From an uncultured Algibacter sp. (lineage in GTDB: Bacteria > Bacteroidota > Bacteroidia > Flavobacteriales > Flavobacteriaceae), in NCBI RefSeq assembly GCF_947487575.1, contig NZ_CANKXG010000007.1:62001-126000 (forward strand): 64,000 bases of DNA. Reading direction: 5' to 3'. The notes beneath the pieces are model-generated. The model had not been told where the DNA came from. It saw only the letters and a program-made list of their open reading frames with translations, and did not search any database. Shown one piece after another: positions 35,948 to 44,534 of the stretch; position 1 is the stretch's first letter; each line of letters begins with the position of its first letter. Both the position numbers and the translations under genes were made by a program.

Positions 35948-36670
35948 ATGTGTACAGTTACAATAATTCCCGTTGGTAATAATGATTTTGTGTTAACAAC
36001 AAATAGGGATGAATCACCAGAAAGAGTATCTTTAGTTCCAGATTTTTATACTATTGAGGATACTAAATTGTTGTTTCCAAAGGATAAAATGGGAGGCACT
36101 TGGATTGGTGTAAGTGAAAAAAACCGTGTGATATGTGTTTTAAATGGTGGTTTTGTTAAACATGAAAGGCAATCAAGTTATAGGAAAAGTAGAGGTATTG
36201 TGGCCAACGATTTTATGGTTTCAAATAATATAGTTGAAACTGTTGAAGGTTATAACCTTGATAATATTGAACCGTTTACCATTGTAATTGCAGATTGGAA
36301 TAATGGATTGAAATTCTACGAACTTGTTTGGGATGGTAAATACAAGCATTTTATTAAATTACCTTTTGATTCGCGAATTTGGTCATCTTCAACACTATAT
36401 TTTGAAGGAATGCAAAGAGAGCGTCAGCAATGGTTTGAAAATTTTGAAGCTTTAAATGGTTTGAATGCTGAATCGCTTTTGAATTTTCATAAAAAAAAGG
36501 ATGTTGAAAATATGGAATATGGCATTATCATGAATCGTGGTTTTGTAAAAACAACAAGTATTACACAAGTTAAAAAGCAAGGAAGTGATATAAGTATGCG
36601 CTATGAGAATATTGAGAAAGAAACAATTACTACTAAAACCTTCAACCTTCCAGAGGTAGTTAATGGATAA
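35948..36670 (+). CDS. NRDE (TANGO2-like) family protein
   Basis: A 240-residue protein starting MCTVTIIPVGNNDFVLTTNRDES. The family is named after the NRDE motif (residues 19-22 here), and Cys2 after the initiator Met is the invariant residue thought to become N-terminal, as in Ntn hydrolases. The frame is open ten codons further upstream but Cys2 fixes the start at 35948. TANGO2 proteins are linked to haem or lipid handling in other organisms; the bacterial role is unsettled. The last eight bases overlap the next gene, so both are translated from one mRNA. Confidence 0.9.
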   Translation: MCTVTIIPVGNNDFVLTTNRDESPERVSLVPDFYTIEDTKLLFPKDKMGGTWIGVSEKNRVICVLNGGFVKHERQSSYRKSRGIVANDFMVSNNIVETVEGYNLDNIEPFTIVIADWNNGLKFYELVWDGKYKHFIKLPFDSRIWSSSTLYFEGMQRERQQWFENFEALNGLNAESLLNFHKKKDVENMEYGIIMNRGFVKTTSITQVKKQGSDISMRYENIEKETITTKTFNLPEVVNG

Positions 36671-37661
36671 TACAGGTATTATTTTAACATTGGCATATCC
36701 AGATACTATTGTTATGGTTTCTGAAGAATGGTTTTCTCCTTTTTTAAGGTTTTTAGGCGTTGGAAAAAAGGATTATTTACGTGCTGGTCATGCTGCTTTG
36801 GTTTTGATTGATAAAGAAACTGGTGTTTTAGAATACCATGATTTTGGACGTTATATAACTTCTGAGCCTAACGGACGCGTAAGAGGTCGTGATACTGATA
36901 ATGAATTACATTTTCCGATTAAAGCTGAAATTGAAAATGATACAATTTCTAATTTAGATACTATTCTTGAGTTTCTCGGCACACATCCAAAACTTACGCA
37001 TGGTGATGGGAAATTGGTGGCTTCGGTTTGTAAAACTGTTAATTACCAAAAAGCGCGAACACATATTACTAAAATGCAAAATAAACATTTTATAAGGTAT
37101 GCAGCGTTTATTAAAGATGCTTGTAATTGTGCACGTTTTGTAACAGATACTTTAATTGCTTGCGTAACAGATTCTAAGATAAAAAAGAACCTTGAAAATT
37201 CTAAATGGTTTACGCCAAGTACAGTTGGTAACGTGTTGCTTGCTGATACTGAAAACCATTCTTATACCATTTCAGAAACTGGTTTGATATCTAAATTTGA
37301 AGGTTCTCAAAAGAGTGAAAACTTGCGTTGTTTTTTAGATAGACTGAAAGACCATGAAGTTAATTTGGTCGGAACTCAAAAACCTAAACCTGTTGATGGT
37401 TTACATGAAAGAGCACAATGGCTTTCTGGTATTGCCGCTGGGGCTTGGTTTGAGTTACATAAAACAGATCATGATGTAGAATATCATTTTAAGCGTATAT
37501 CTCCTTACGGGAATATTGATGTACATGATACTTTTATTGTTGAAGATGATTCTTTTGATTACGATTTAGAATTTGAATTTATCCATTATTCTAATTGTAA
37601 GTTCTTTCATGTGAAACAGAATGAGAAAGTTTTTAGGTTTGAACGAAAGTTTGAATTTTAA
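36663..37661 (+). CDS. Uncharacterised protein, possible permuted NlpC/P60-type thiol enzyme
   Basis: A 332-residue protein without a signal peptide. The first half carries AGHAALVLIDKETGVLEYHDFGRY (His43, with His59-Asp60). The second part carries KDACNCARFVTDTLI (Cys154, Cys156). A His in a strand before a Cys at a helix start is the order expected of circularly permuted papain-like enzymes (NlpC/P60, YiiX-like). This is my inference from pattern; the overall family looks like an uncharacterised flavobacterial one. It overlaps the NRDE gene by eight bases, so the two probably act together. The C-terminal third (from about 220) is unassigned. Confidence 0.75.
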   Translation: MDNTGIILTLAYPDTIVMVSEEWFSPFLRFLGVGKKDYLRAGHAALVLIDKETGVLEYHDFGRYITSEPNGRVRGRDTDNELHFPIKAEIENDTISNLDTILEFLGTHPKLTHGDGKLVASVCKTVNYQKARTHITKMQNKHFIRYAAFIKDACNCARFVTDTLIACVTDSKIKKNLENSKWFTPSTVGNVLLADTENHSYTISETGLISKFEGSQKSENLRCFLDRLKDHEVNLVGTQKPKPVDGLHERAQWLSGIAAGAWFELHKTDHDVEYHFKRISPYGNIDVHDTFIVEDDSFDYDLEFEFIHYSNCKFFHVKQNEKVFRFERKFEF

Positions 37662-37674
37662 ACGTGTTACTTAT

Positions 37675-37764
37675 GCGTTAGAGATAGAAGAGGAAAGTCC
37701 ACAGCGAGGTACCAGCGAGGAGGACTTGTAACGAAAAGCCCGACCCTTGTGTGGTAACGCCCAA
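37675..37764 (-). repeat. Intergenic repeat family 1, copy E
   Basis: In reverse orientation: it starts GCGTTAGAGATAG and ends AAAAGCCCGACCC...GGTAACGCCCAA. It is a full copy that fills the 112-base gap between the convergent 36663 gene and apaG, where no other terminator is present. Confidence 0.8.
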
Positions 37765-37773
37765 ATAAAAAAC

Positions 37774-38160
37774 CTAGTTTATTGCAAAAGGTGCGCTCAG
37801 CTTAAATGTTGGGATAGTAACTTGAAATTTTTTGGTAGTTGTAAAGTTTACCATATTGTAATGCCCTTGCATAGCGCCAAACGGTGAGGTTAATAAACAA
37901 CCTGATGTGTAGGTGTGAGATTCACCTGGTTTAAGTACAGGTTTTTTACCTATAACGCCTTCGCCAGAAACAGTTTCGATGTTGTTTAAGGCATCTAGAA
38001 TTTCCCAATGGCGTGCATTGAGTTGCACAGAATCTTTGCTTTGGTTTTCGATAGTTACGGTATATCCAAAGGCGTACTGTATTTTATAGTTTTTATAAAA
38101 CGAACCCTCGAAAGTAGTTTCGACCGAGATTTTTATGCCTTTTGTAACCTGTTGAACCAT
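37774..38160 (-). CDS. apaG: ApaG-family protein
   Basis: A 128-residue single-domain immunoglobulin/FN3-like protein. ApaG signatures are visible: the YAFGYTVTIENQSKDSVQLNARHWEILDA strand region, VSGEGVIGKKPVLKPGESHTYTSGC, and TPFGAMQGHYNM-like (SPFGAMQGHYNMV). ApaG has been linked to cobalt/magnesium sensitivity in enterobacteria, but its molecular role is unsolved. It is read alone towards repeat copy E. Confidence 0.95.
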   Translation of the reverse strand: MVQQVTKGIKISVETTFEGSFYKNYKIQYAFGYTVTIENQSKDSVQLNARHWEILDALNNIETVSGEGVIGKKPVLKPGESHTYTSGCLLTSPFGAMQGHYNMVNFTTTKKFQVTIPTFKLSAPFAIN

Positions 38161-38329
38161 TGATGTGCAAAGTATTAACGTGTGCTAAAATAATAAATAT
38201 TAAGTGGTTAACGTAAATTTTAACGTGTTTGATGGAAAAATTAGATGAAATGCATTTTTAACCCGCAATAATTGCTAAATATCTATTTAAGCGATTGTTA
38301 ATACTAGCTTATTGAGTATTTAATGCTAC

Positions 38330-39586
38330 TTAATTTGAAATATTGATGGATGAAATTTCGTTAAAACCAATAATTCTGTCATAACGCGCACCCAAATCTC
38401 TGTAATAAACTAAAACTTTATAATTGTTTTCTGTTTGCCAAAAGTTACCGCTTATGGCGCCTTCGTTAAGGATTTCGTTTTTGTTAACTTTAACATATTT
38501 ATAATTATAAAACCCTTGTTTTAGTTTTATACTGGTTTCATAAATTCCATACTGCGGATTGAAGACCATTTTGTTATAATCTTCTAGCGCATAATTATTG
38601 TAATTCCCATAAACATAAATGTTTTCTCCGTTAATTAACTCTGGAAGTTTTAAGGAAAAGTGAACTTGTACATAATCTGCTTCAATAGAAACGTCATCCC
38701 TGTCAATGGCCACAATTTTAAATTGTCCATTAATATCAGGATTGTAGGTATAGGGTAAATTATTTCTTGCAATATCAGTATATAAAAACGATTGATAAAT
38801 ATCTTCTAAAGCTATTGATTGTACGCGGTTTGTTGCTGCTCTTACATCTTTAGTTTCAAAAAACAGATATTCGTTTCCTGCAGGAAACGAGGTTTCTTTA
38901 ATGTATCTATAAATTAGTTTATTGCCAATGGTGTATTGTGGCTTTAGGTTTGATATGGAAGTGTTTAAGTTCCTGTTTTGAATGATTAATGTTTTTACTG
39001 TTTGCTGTGGGTTGTTTATTTGTCTATTAGTAGCAATTTCGATATCTACAGTTTGAGTGGTTTCTATGTTGCTTACATCTCGTGATCTTTTAATGGCAAT
39101 ACCAGGAGTAACTATATTTTCAAAAATCATGAATTTTCTTGAAAAAACTAGGTCGCCATAGGAGTCATAAATTGAAATAATATAATTGCCAGATACTTTT
39201 AAGCGTTTTGTTTGTTGATTAGGTATAGATAGCTTGTAATGCGAATACATTTGAAACGTATTAAACGAGTTTGTGTAGTCTTGAATTCTAAAATTATCAA
39301 CACCTAACATAAACTCTGGTTTTACGAGAACAGATTTCTTCCAATTATAATCGTAATGTTCAATTTTATAATAAAAATCGGGTTCTTCTGAAACAAGAGC
39401 ATCAAATTCTAGGTAAAACGCTTCACCTAATTCGATTATTGGTAATTCTCCTAAATTACTATTATTACTTTTAAAAGTGATTGACTTTATATAATCAGGA
39501 GGATTTACCTCTGCTACTTGAGCATAAACAAACCCAGTTGCAATAAAACAAAACCATTTTAAGAAAAATCTGAAAGACATTAGCAT
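38330..39586 (-). CDS. Type IX secretion system plug protein (DUF5103)
   Basis: A 418-residue exported protein with signal peptide MSFRFFLKWFCFIATGFVYAQ; the ATGs at 39586 and 39580 are both possible starts, and the frame upstream of them adds non-signal residues. The body is beta-rich with several Ig-like segments (PDYIKSITFKSNN, GNYIISIYDSYGDLVFSRKFMIFE, a late SLKLPELINGENIYVYGNYNNY), the pattern of the DUF5103 family that plugs the SprA translocon of the T9SS. This is the second T9SS component in the window after porT. It is monocistronic. Confidence 0.85.
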   Translation of the reverse strand: MLMSFRFFLKWFCFIATGFVYAQVAEVNPPDYIKSITFKSNNSNLGELPIIELGEAFYLEFDALVSEEPDFYYKIEHYDYNWKKSVLVKPEFMLGVDNFRIQDYTNSFNTFQMYSHYKLSIPNQQTKRLKVSGNYIISIYDSYGDLVFSRKFMIFENIVTPGIAIKRSRDVSNIETTQTVDIEIATNRQINNPQQTVKTLIIQNRNLNTSISNLKPQYTIGNKLIYRYIKETSFPAGNEYLFFETKDVRAATNRVQSIALEDIYQSFLYTDIARNNLPYTYNPDINGQFKIVAIDRDDVSIEADYVQVHFSLKLPELINGENIYVYGNYNNYALEDYNKMVFNPQYGIYETSIKLKQGFYNYKYVKVNKNEILNEGAISGNFWQTENNYKVLVYYRDLGARYDRIIGFNEISSINISN

Positions 39587-39701
39587 GTGTTTTTTGTAAA
39601 TATAATCAAATTTAATGCCTAAAAAATATAATGAAAATTTAAGCAAACGTTTGCGTATAAAATTAAACTTAATTTATTATGAAAACTGTATATTTAATTT
39701 G

Positions 39702-39709
39702 TATTTTTG
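39702..39709 (+). promoter_or_regulatory. Candidate nqr operon promoter (-7 box)
   Basis: TATTTTTG, an exact TAnnTTTG match, 37 bases upstream of nqrA. A TTG -33 element at consensus distance was not found. Confidence 0.4.
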
Positions 39710-39746
39710 CACCGATTTTTAGACAACTAATTTCAATAAAATAAAT

Positions 39747-41111
39747 ATGTCAAACGACATTCGTATTAAAAAAGGTCTGGACATTAAACTTATTGGTGAA
39801 GCTGAAAAAACCGTTGAACAAGCGGTTATCAGTAACTACTGCACCGTAAGACCAGAAGATTTTCATGGTGTTATACCAAAACTTGTTGCAAAAGAAGGAA
39901 CCTCAGTTAAAGCTGGAGGGACTTTGTTTTTCGATAAATCTCAAGAATTGATAAAATTTTTATCACCAGTTTCTGGGAAAATAGTTGAGGTAGTTAGAGG
40001 GCCTAAAAGACGCATTGATGCCATTAAAATAGAGGCTGATAAAGCACAAACATTTGAAGACTTTGGAAAGTTTGATATTGATGCTTCAAAACCAGATGCT
40101 ATTAAAGCACATTTGTTAGCTTCTGGATGTTGGCCATTTGTAAAACAGCGTCCGTATGATGTGATTGCAAACCCTGAGAAATCACCAAAAGCAATATTTG
40201 TTTCAGGATATGCTAGCGCACCATTGGCAGCCGATTTAGATTTTACCTTACAAGGAAAAGAAGTGGAATTGCAAGCTGCAGTTTCAGCTTTAGGTAAATT
40301 AACTGAAGGTAGCGTGCATGTATCTGTTGGTAACAATGGAAATTCACCACTTGCAGGTTTAAAAGGTATTACTTTGCATAAAGTTTCTGGACCACATCCA
40401 TCAGGAAATGTAGGGACACTAATTAATAAAATTGACCCAGTTAATAAAGGCGAAGTTGTTTGGACAGTTAGTCCACAAGACTTAGTTATTATTGGCGAGT
40501 TGCTTTTAACTGGAAAATTTAATGCAGAGCGTATTGTAGCTTTAGCTGGTTCTTCTGTTGAAAAACCAAGATATTTTAAAACAATTGCTGGTAGTGAAAT
40601 TGCTACTTTAATTTATGATAAAGGTGTTTCTAAAGATGCTAGAAGTAGTGATTATCGCATTATTTCAGGTAATGTTTTGTCAGGAAAAGAAATACAACCA
40701 AGTGGAAGTTTAGATTATTATAGTAATGTAATTACTGTAATTCCAGAAGGTGATGATTATGAGTTATTTGGTTGGAATAAACCAGTTTTTAATAAAATAT
40801 CGACATCTAGAGCCATGACGTTTTCTTGGTTGAATCCTAAGAAAAAGTACGACTTAAATACCAATACAAATGGTGAGCATAGAGCATTTGTTACTACAGG
40901 AACCTACGAAGAGGTTTTTCCATTGGATATTTTTCCAATGCAGATTTTAAAGGCTTGTATGTATCAAGATTTAGATGAGATGGAAGCTTTGGGTATGTAT
41001 GAGGTTGCTCCAGAAGATTTCGCATTAACAGAATTTGTATGTGTGTCTAAGCAACCACATCAAAAAATAATACGAGAAGGTTTAGACTTAATGTTAAAAG
41101 AGATAGGGTAA
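39747..41111 (+). CDS. nqrA: Na+-translocating NADH:quinone reductase subunit A
   Basis: The cytoplasmic, quinone-binding subunit of the Na+-pumping NQR complex. The 454 residues match the family (IRIKKGLDIKLIG start, GTLFFDKSQELIKF, HPSGNVGTLINKI, CMYQDLDEMEALGMYEV near the end). It opens a six-gene operon; its last base is shared with the nqrB start (TAATG overlap at 41111). Confidence 0.97.
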   Translation: MSNDIRIKKGLDIKLIGEAEKTVEQAVISNYCTVRPEDFHGVIPKLVAKEGTSVKAGGTLFFDKSQELIKFLSPVSGKIVEVVRGPKRRIDAIKIEADKAQTFEDFGKFDIDASKPDAIKAHLLASGCWPFVKQRPYDVIANPEKSPKAIFVSGYASAPLAADLDFTLQGKEVELQAAVSALGKLTEGSVHVSVGNNGNSPLAGLKGITLHKVSGPHPSGNVGTLINKIDPVNKGEVVWTVSPQDLVIIGELLLTGKFNAERIVALAGSSVEKPRYFKTIAGSEIATLIYDKGVSKDARSSDYRIISGNVLSGKEIQPSGSLDYYSNVITVIPEGDDYELFGWNKPVFNKISTSRAMTFSWLNPKKKYDLNTNTNGEHRAFVTTGTYEEVFPLDIFPMQILKACMYQDLDEMEALGMYEVAPEDFALTEFVCVSKQPHQKIIREGLDLMLKEIG

Positions 41112-42349
41112 TGAGTTTAAAAAATAAATTACACGTTTTAAAAAGAAAGTATAGAAGTAAAAAAATGGCACCTGCATTTAATGCAATCCATACCTTTTTA
41201 TACTTGCCAGATGAGACCACACATAATGGAACTCACATTAAAGCAGCCGACGATTTAAAACGTACCATGAATACAGTAATTATGGCTATGGTGCCATGTT
41301 TATTATTTGGTATGTTTAATGCGGGTTACCAACATCATTTAGCTTTAGGTGAAATTCAAGCAGTAGCTGGAAGCTTTTTTAGTGCTGAGTTTTGGACGCT
41401 TGATAATTTCATGGTTGGTTTCTGGAAAATTATTCCATTGGTAATTGTATCCTATGGTGTAGGTCTAGGAATAGAATTTATATTCGCCATTATTAATAAA
41501 CATGAAGTTGAAGAAGGGTATTTAGTAACAGGAATGTTAGTACCACTTATTGTACCTGTAGATATCCCATTATGGATGCTTGCAGTTGCTGTTATCTTTG
41601 GTGTTGTTATTGGTAAAGAAGTTTTTGGAGGTACTGGAATGAACATTCTTAATCCAGCATTAACTATTAGAGCCTTTTTATTCTTTGCTTATCCAACATG
41701 GATGAGTGGTGATAAGGTTTGGGTTCATGGAGCTGATCCTAGAGTTCAAGATTTAGCAGCAGGAGCTCAACCTGATGCTATTTCTGGTGAAACTATATTG
41801 GGTAGTTTAGCTCAGAATAATTCCAGTATGATTGATACTACTACAGATATTTGGAATGCATTTTTAGGGTTTATTCCAGGTTCAATTGGTGAAACATCAA
41901 CACTATTAATTCTATTAGGAGGATTGTTCTTAATCTTTTCTAAAATTGGAAGTTGGAGAATTATGTTATCCTCAGTAATGGGGGCTATTGTAATGGGGCT
42001 TATTTTTAATTTTGTTGCAGATTCGGGAATGATTTCTGAAAGCAGTAAATTTTATGGATTAATGAATACAACATTCTGGCATCACTTACTTATTGGTGGT
42101 TTTGCTTTTGGTACTGTATTTATGGCTACTGATCCAGTAACGGCATCACAAACAAATAAAGGAAAATGGATATACGGTTTCTTAGTTGGTTTTATATCAA
42201 TTATGATTCGTGTATTTAACCCAGCATATCCAGAAGGTGTTATGTTAGCTATTCTATTAATGAATGTATTTGCACCAACTATTGACCATTATGTGGTTCA
42301 AGGAAACGTGAAAAAAAGGATGAAACGTTTAAAAGTTAAAACAGCATAA
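41111..42349 (+). CDS. nqrB: Na+-translocating NADH:quinone reductase subunit B
   Basis: A 412-residue integral subunit that forms the Na+ channel and holds a covalently bound FMN and riboflavin. About ten membrane helices are visible. The covalent FMN threonine is expected in the loop reading DAISGETILG (Thr228); the usual motif is SGAT, and here Glu stands where Ala is normal. The FMATDPVTASQT and KEVFGGTGMNILNPALTIRAFLFFAYP segments are family signatures. FMN attachment needs ApbE, encoded at 58421. Start overlaps the nqrA stop. Confidence 0.96.
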   Translation: MSLKNKLHVLKRKYRSKKMAPAFNAIHTFLYLPDETTHNGTHIKAADDLKRTMNTVIMAMVPCLLFGMFNAGYQHHLALGEIQAVAGSFFSAEFWTLDNFMVGFWKIIPLVIVSYGVGLGIEFIFAIINKHEVEEGYLVTGMLVPLIVPVDIPLWMLAVAVIFGVVIGKEVFGGTGMNILNPALTIRAFLFFAYPTWMSGDKVWVHGADPRVQDLAAGAQPDAISGETILGSLAQNNSSMIDTTTDIWNAFLGFIPGSIGETSTLLILLGGLFLIFSKIGSWRIMLSSVMGAIVMGLIFNFVADSGMISESSKFYGLMNTTFWHHLLIGGFAFGTVFMATDPVTASQTNKGKWIYGFLVGFISIMIRVFNPAYPEGVMLAILLMNVFAPTIDHYVVQGNVKKRMKRLKVKTA

Positions 42350-42351
42350 TT

Positions 42352-43098
42352 ATGGCAGTTAATACAGATAAAAATTCATATACAATACTATTTGCTGTAG
42401 CAATGGTATTAATAGTAGGCTCATTGTTAGCGTTTACAGCATCATCATTAAAACCTGCAATTACTGAAAATAAACGTATGGAAAAGCAGCAGAATATTCT
42501 GTATGCTATGGGGGTAAATGAAAATGAAGGAACAAGTAGAGAATTTATCTCTACAGATAAAGTTGCTGAAGCGTTTTCAAAATATATAAAAAAACAATTA
42601 GTTATTGATACAAATGGTGGTTCAGAAGAAGATACTGAAGCTTATTTAATTGATGTTAAAAAGGAACAAGCAAAAGCTAAAAATGGAGAAACAAGACGTT
42701 TGCCGTTATTTGTTGGAGAGAAAGATGGTAAAACATTTTATATTGCTCCAATTAGAGGTAAAGGGCTTTGGGATGCTGTTTGGGCTTATATAGCTTTAGA
42801 TAAAGATATGGTTGTTCAAGGCGCATTTTTTGATCATGCTGGTGAAACCCCTGGTTTAGGAGCAAATATTAACCAGCGTTTCTTTATGGATGATTTTACA
42901 GGAGAACGATTACTTTCAGATAACGGTACTTTTAAAGGTATTGCTGTTGCAAAAGGGAACAATGATCCTAAAAACTTAATTAAAGATGATCATGAAGTAG
43001 ATGCCTTAGCTGGAGCAACAATAACTGGTGATGGTATTTCGGCAATGATTAAAGCTGATTTAAAACTGTATTTACCTTACTTTAAAAATTTAAAATAA
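42352..43098 (+). CDS. nqrC: Na+-translocating NADH:quinone reductase subunit C
   Basis: A 248-residue subunit with one N-terminal membrane helix (about 10-32) and a periplasmic FMN-binding domain. The covalent FMN threonine is Thr223 in VDALAGATITGDGIS. GKGLWDAVWAYIAL and HAGETPGLGANI are family signatures. It relays electrons from NqrB to NqrD/E. Two bases separate it from nqrB. Confidence 0.96.
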   Translation: MAVNTDKNSYTILFAVAMVLIVGSLLAFTASSLKPAITENKRMEKQQNILYAMGVNENEGTSREFISTDKVAEAFSKYIKKQLVIDTNGGSEEDTEAYLIDVKKEQAKAKNGETRRLPLFVGEKDGKTFYIAPIRGKGLWDAVWAYIALDKDMVVQGAFFDHAGETPGLGANINQRFFMDDFTGERLLSDNGTFKGIAVAKGNNDPKNLIKDDHEVDALAGATITGDGISAMIKADLKLYLPYFKNLK

Positions 43099-43099
43099 T

Positions 43100-43744
43100 A
43101 TGGGACTACTTTCAAAAAAAGACGCAAAGTTAATAACAGACCCGTTAGCAGATAATAACCCAATTACTATTCAAGTATTAGGCATTTGTTCTGCATTAGC
43201 AATCACTGCTGAACTTAAAGCTTCTCTAGTAATGGGTATAGCTGTAATGTTTGTATTAGGAATTGGTAATGTGGTAATTTCTTTAATGAGAAATATTATT
43301 CCTTCAAAAATTAGAATCATTGTGCAACTTATTGTGGTTGCTGCTTTGGTAATTATTGTAGATCAAGTATTAAAAGCTTATCAATACGAATTAAGTAAAA
43401 CTTTGGCTGTATTTGTAGGATTAATTATTACAAACTGTATCATTATGGGACGTTTTGAAGCTTTCGCTTTAGCAAATGGACCTTGGAAATCTTTTCTTGA
43501 TGGTATAGGTAATGCTTTAGGATACGCAGTTATTCTTTTAATCGTTGGTTTTTTTAGAGAACTTTTAGGTTCAGGAACTTTATTTGGTATTCCAGTACTA
43601 GGAGATGCAATCGAAAAAACTGGAGTATACTCTATAGGTTACGAAAATAACGGATTCATGTTGATGCCGCCAATGGCGTTAATAGTTGTAGGTTTAATTA
43701 TCTGGGTACAGCGCAGTAGAAATAAAGCATTAATCGAGGATTAA
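43100..43744 (+). CDS. nqrD: Na+-translocating NADH:quinone reductase subunit D
   Basis: A 214-residue, six-helix subunit that shares an iron centre with NqrE at their interface. Paired half-repeats start with NPITIQVLGICSALAIT and FVGLIITNCIIMGRFEAFA, each with the conserved cysteine (Cys in LGICSAL and in TNCIIMG). One base after nqrC. Confidence 0.95.
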   Translation: MGLLSKKDAKLITDPLADNNPITIQVLGICSALAITAELKASLVMGIAVMFVLGIGNVVISLMRNIIPSKIRIIVQLIVVAALVIIVDQVLKAYQYELSKTLAVFVGLIITNCIIMGRFEAFALANGPWKSFLDGIGNALGYAVILLIVGFFRELLGSGTLFGIPVLGDAIEKTGVYSIGYENNGFMLMPPMALIVVGLIIWVQRSRNKALIED

Positions 43745-43810
43745 TTAGTAAACAGTATGAAGTCTTAAGTAAATATTCGCTTATTTAAGATGAAACAAAA
43801 AAAGTAAAAA

Positions 43811-44533
43811 ATGGAGCACATAGAATTATTTTTTAAGTCAATTTTTATTGATAATATGGTGTTTTCGGTATTCTTAGGTATGTGTTCATACTTAGCAGTA
43901 TCTAAAAAAGTTGCTACAGCAGTAGGTCTTGGTGCAGCTGTAATATTTGTATTGGCAATTACAGTGCCTTTAAACTGGTTATTGGATCAATATTTATTGC
44001 AACCTGGAGCTTTAAAATGGTTAGGAGAAGAATATGTAGATTACGATTTGAGTTTTCTTTCTTTTATAATGTTTATAGCAACCATAGCAACTATGGTGCA
44101 ATTGGTAGAAATTGTAGTTGAGAAATTCTCACCATCACTTTATAACTCTTTAGGTATATTTTTACCACTTATTGCAGTAAACTGTGCCATTTTAGGAGGG
44201 TCATTATTTATGCAATCTCGTGAAATTGAAACTTTAGGTTTAGCATTTAATTATGGTGTGTCTTCTGGTATTGGATGGTTTTTAGCCATTTTAGCCATTG
44301 CAGCCATTCGTGAAAAAATTAGATATAGTAATGTGCCAGCACCTTTAAGAGGTTTAGGAATTACATTTATAATTACAGGACTTATGGGAATTGGTTTTCT
44401 AAGTTTTGGAGGGATGTTAACTGGTGGTGATGAAGAAGAAGAACAACCAGCCACAGAAACAGCCATAGACGTTGAGAAATTAGAAACTGAAAAAGCTAAG
44501 GAATTAGCTGATAACACTAAAATAGTTAAGTAG
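43811..44533 (+). CDS. nqrE: Na+-translocating NADH:quinone reductase subunit E
   Basis: A membrane subunit homologous to NqrD. Conserved cysteines sit in [10 protein letters not shown] and [12 protein letters not shown]. The protein has 240 residues, about 40 more than the classical NqrE. The extra part is a very acidic C-terminal tail after the last helix (GGDEEEEQP and following charged residues to KIVK). A 66-base gap with a possible intercistronic hairpin (CTTAAGTAA / TTATTTAAG, 43765-43793) separates it from nqrD; all other junctions of the operon are tight. Confidence 0.94.
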   Translation: MEHIELFFKSIFIDNMVFSVFLGMCSYLAVSKKVATAVGLGAAVIFVLAITVPLNWLLDQYLLQPGALKWLGEEYVDYDLSFLSFIMFIATIATMVQLVEIVVEKFSPSLYNSLGIFLPLIAVNCAILGGSLFMQSREIETLGLAFNYGVSSGIGWFLAILAIAAIREKIRYSNVPAPLRGLGITFIITGLMGIGFLSFGGMLTGGDEEEEQPATETAIDVEKLETEKAKELADNTKIVK

Positions 44534-44534
44534 T

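Noticed and set aside
43765-43793. Terminator inside the nqr operon
   Set aside because: The stem is short and AT-only with no T-run; at best an intercistronic hairpin.
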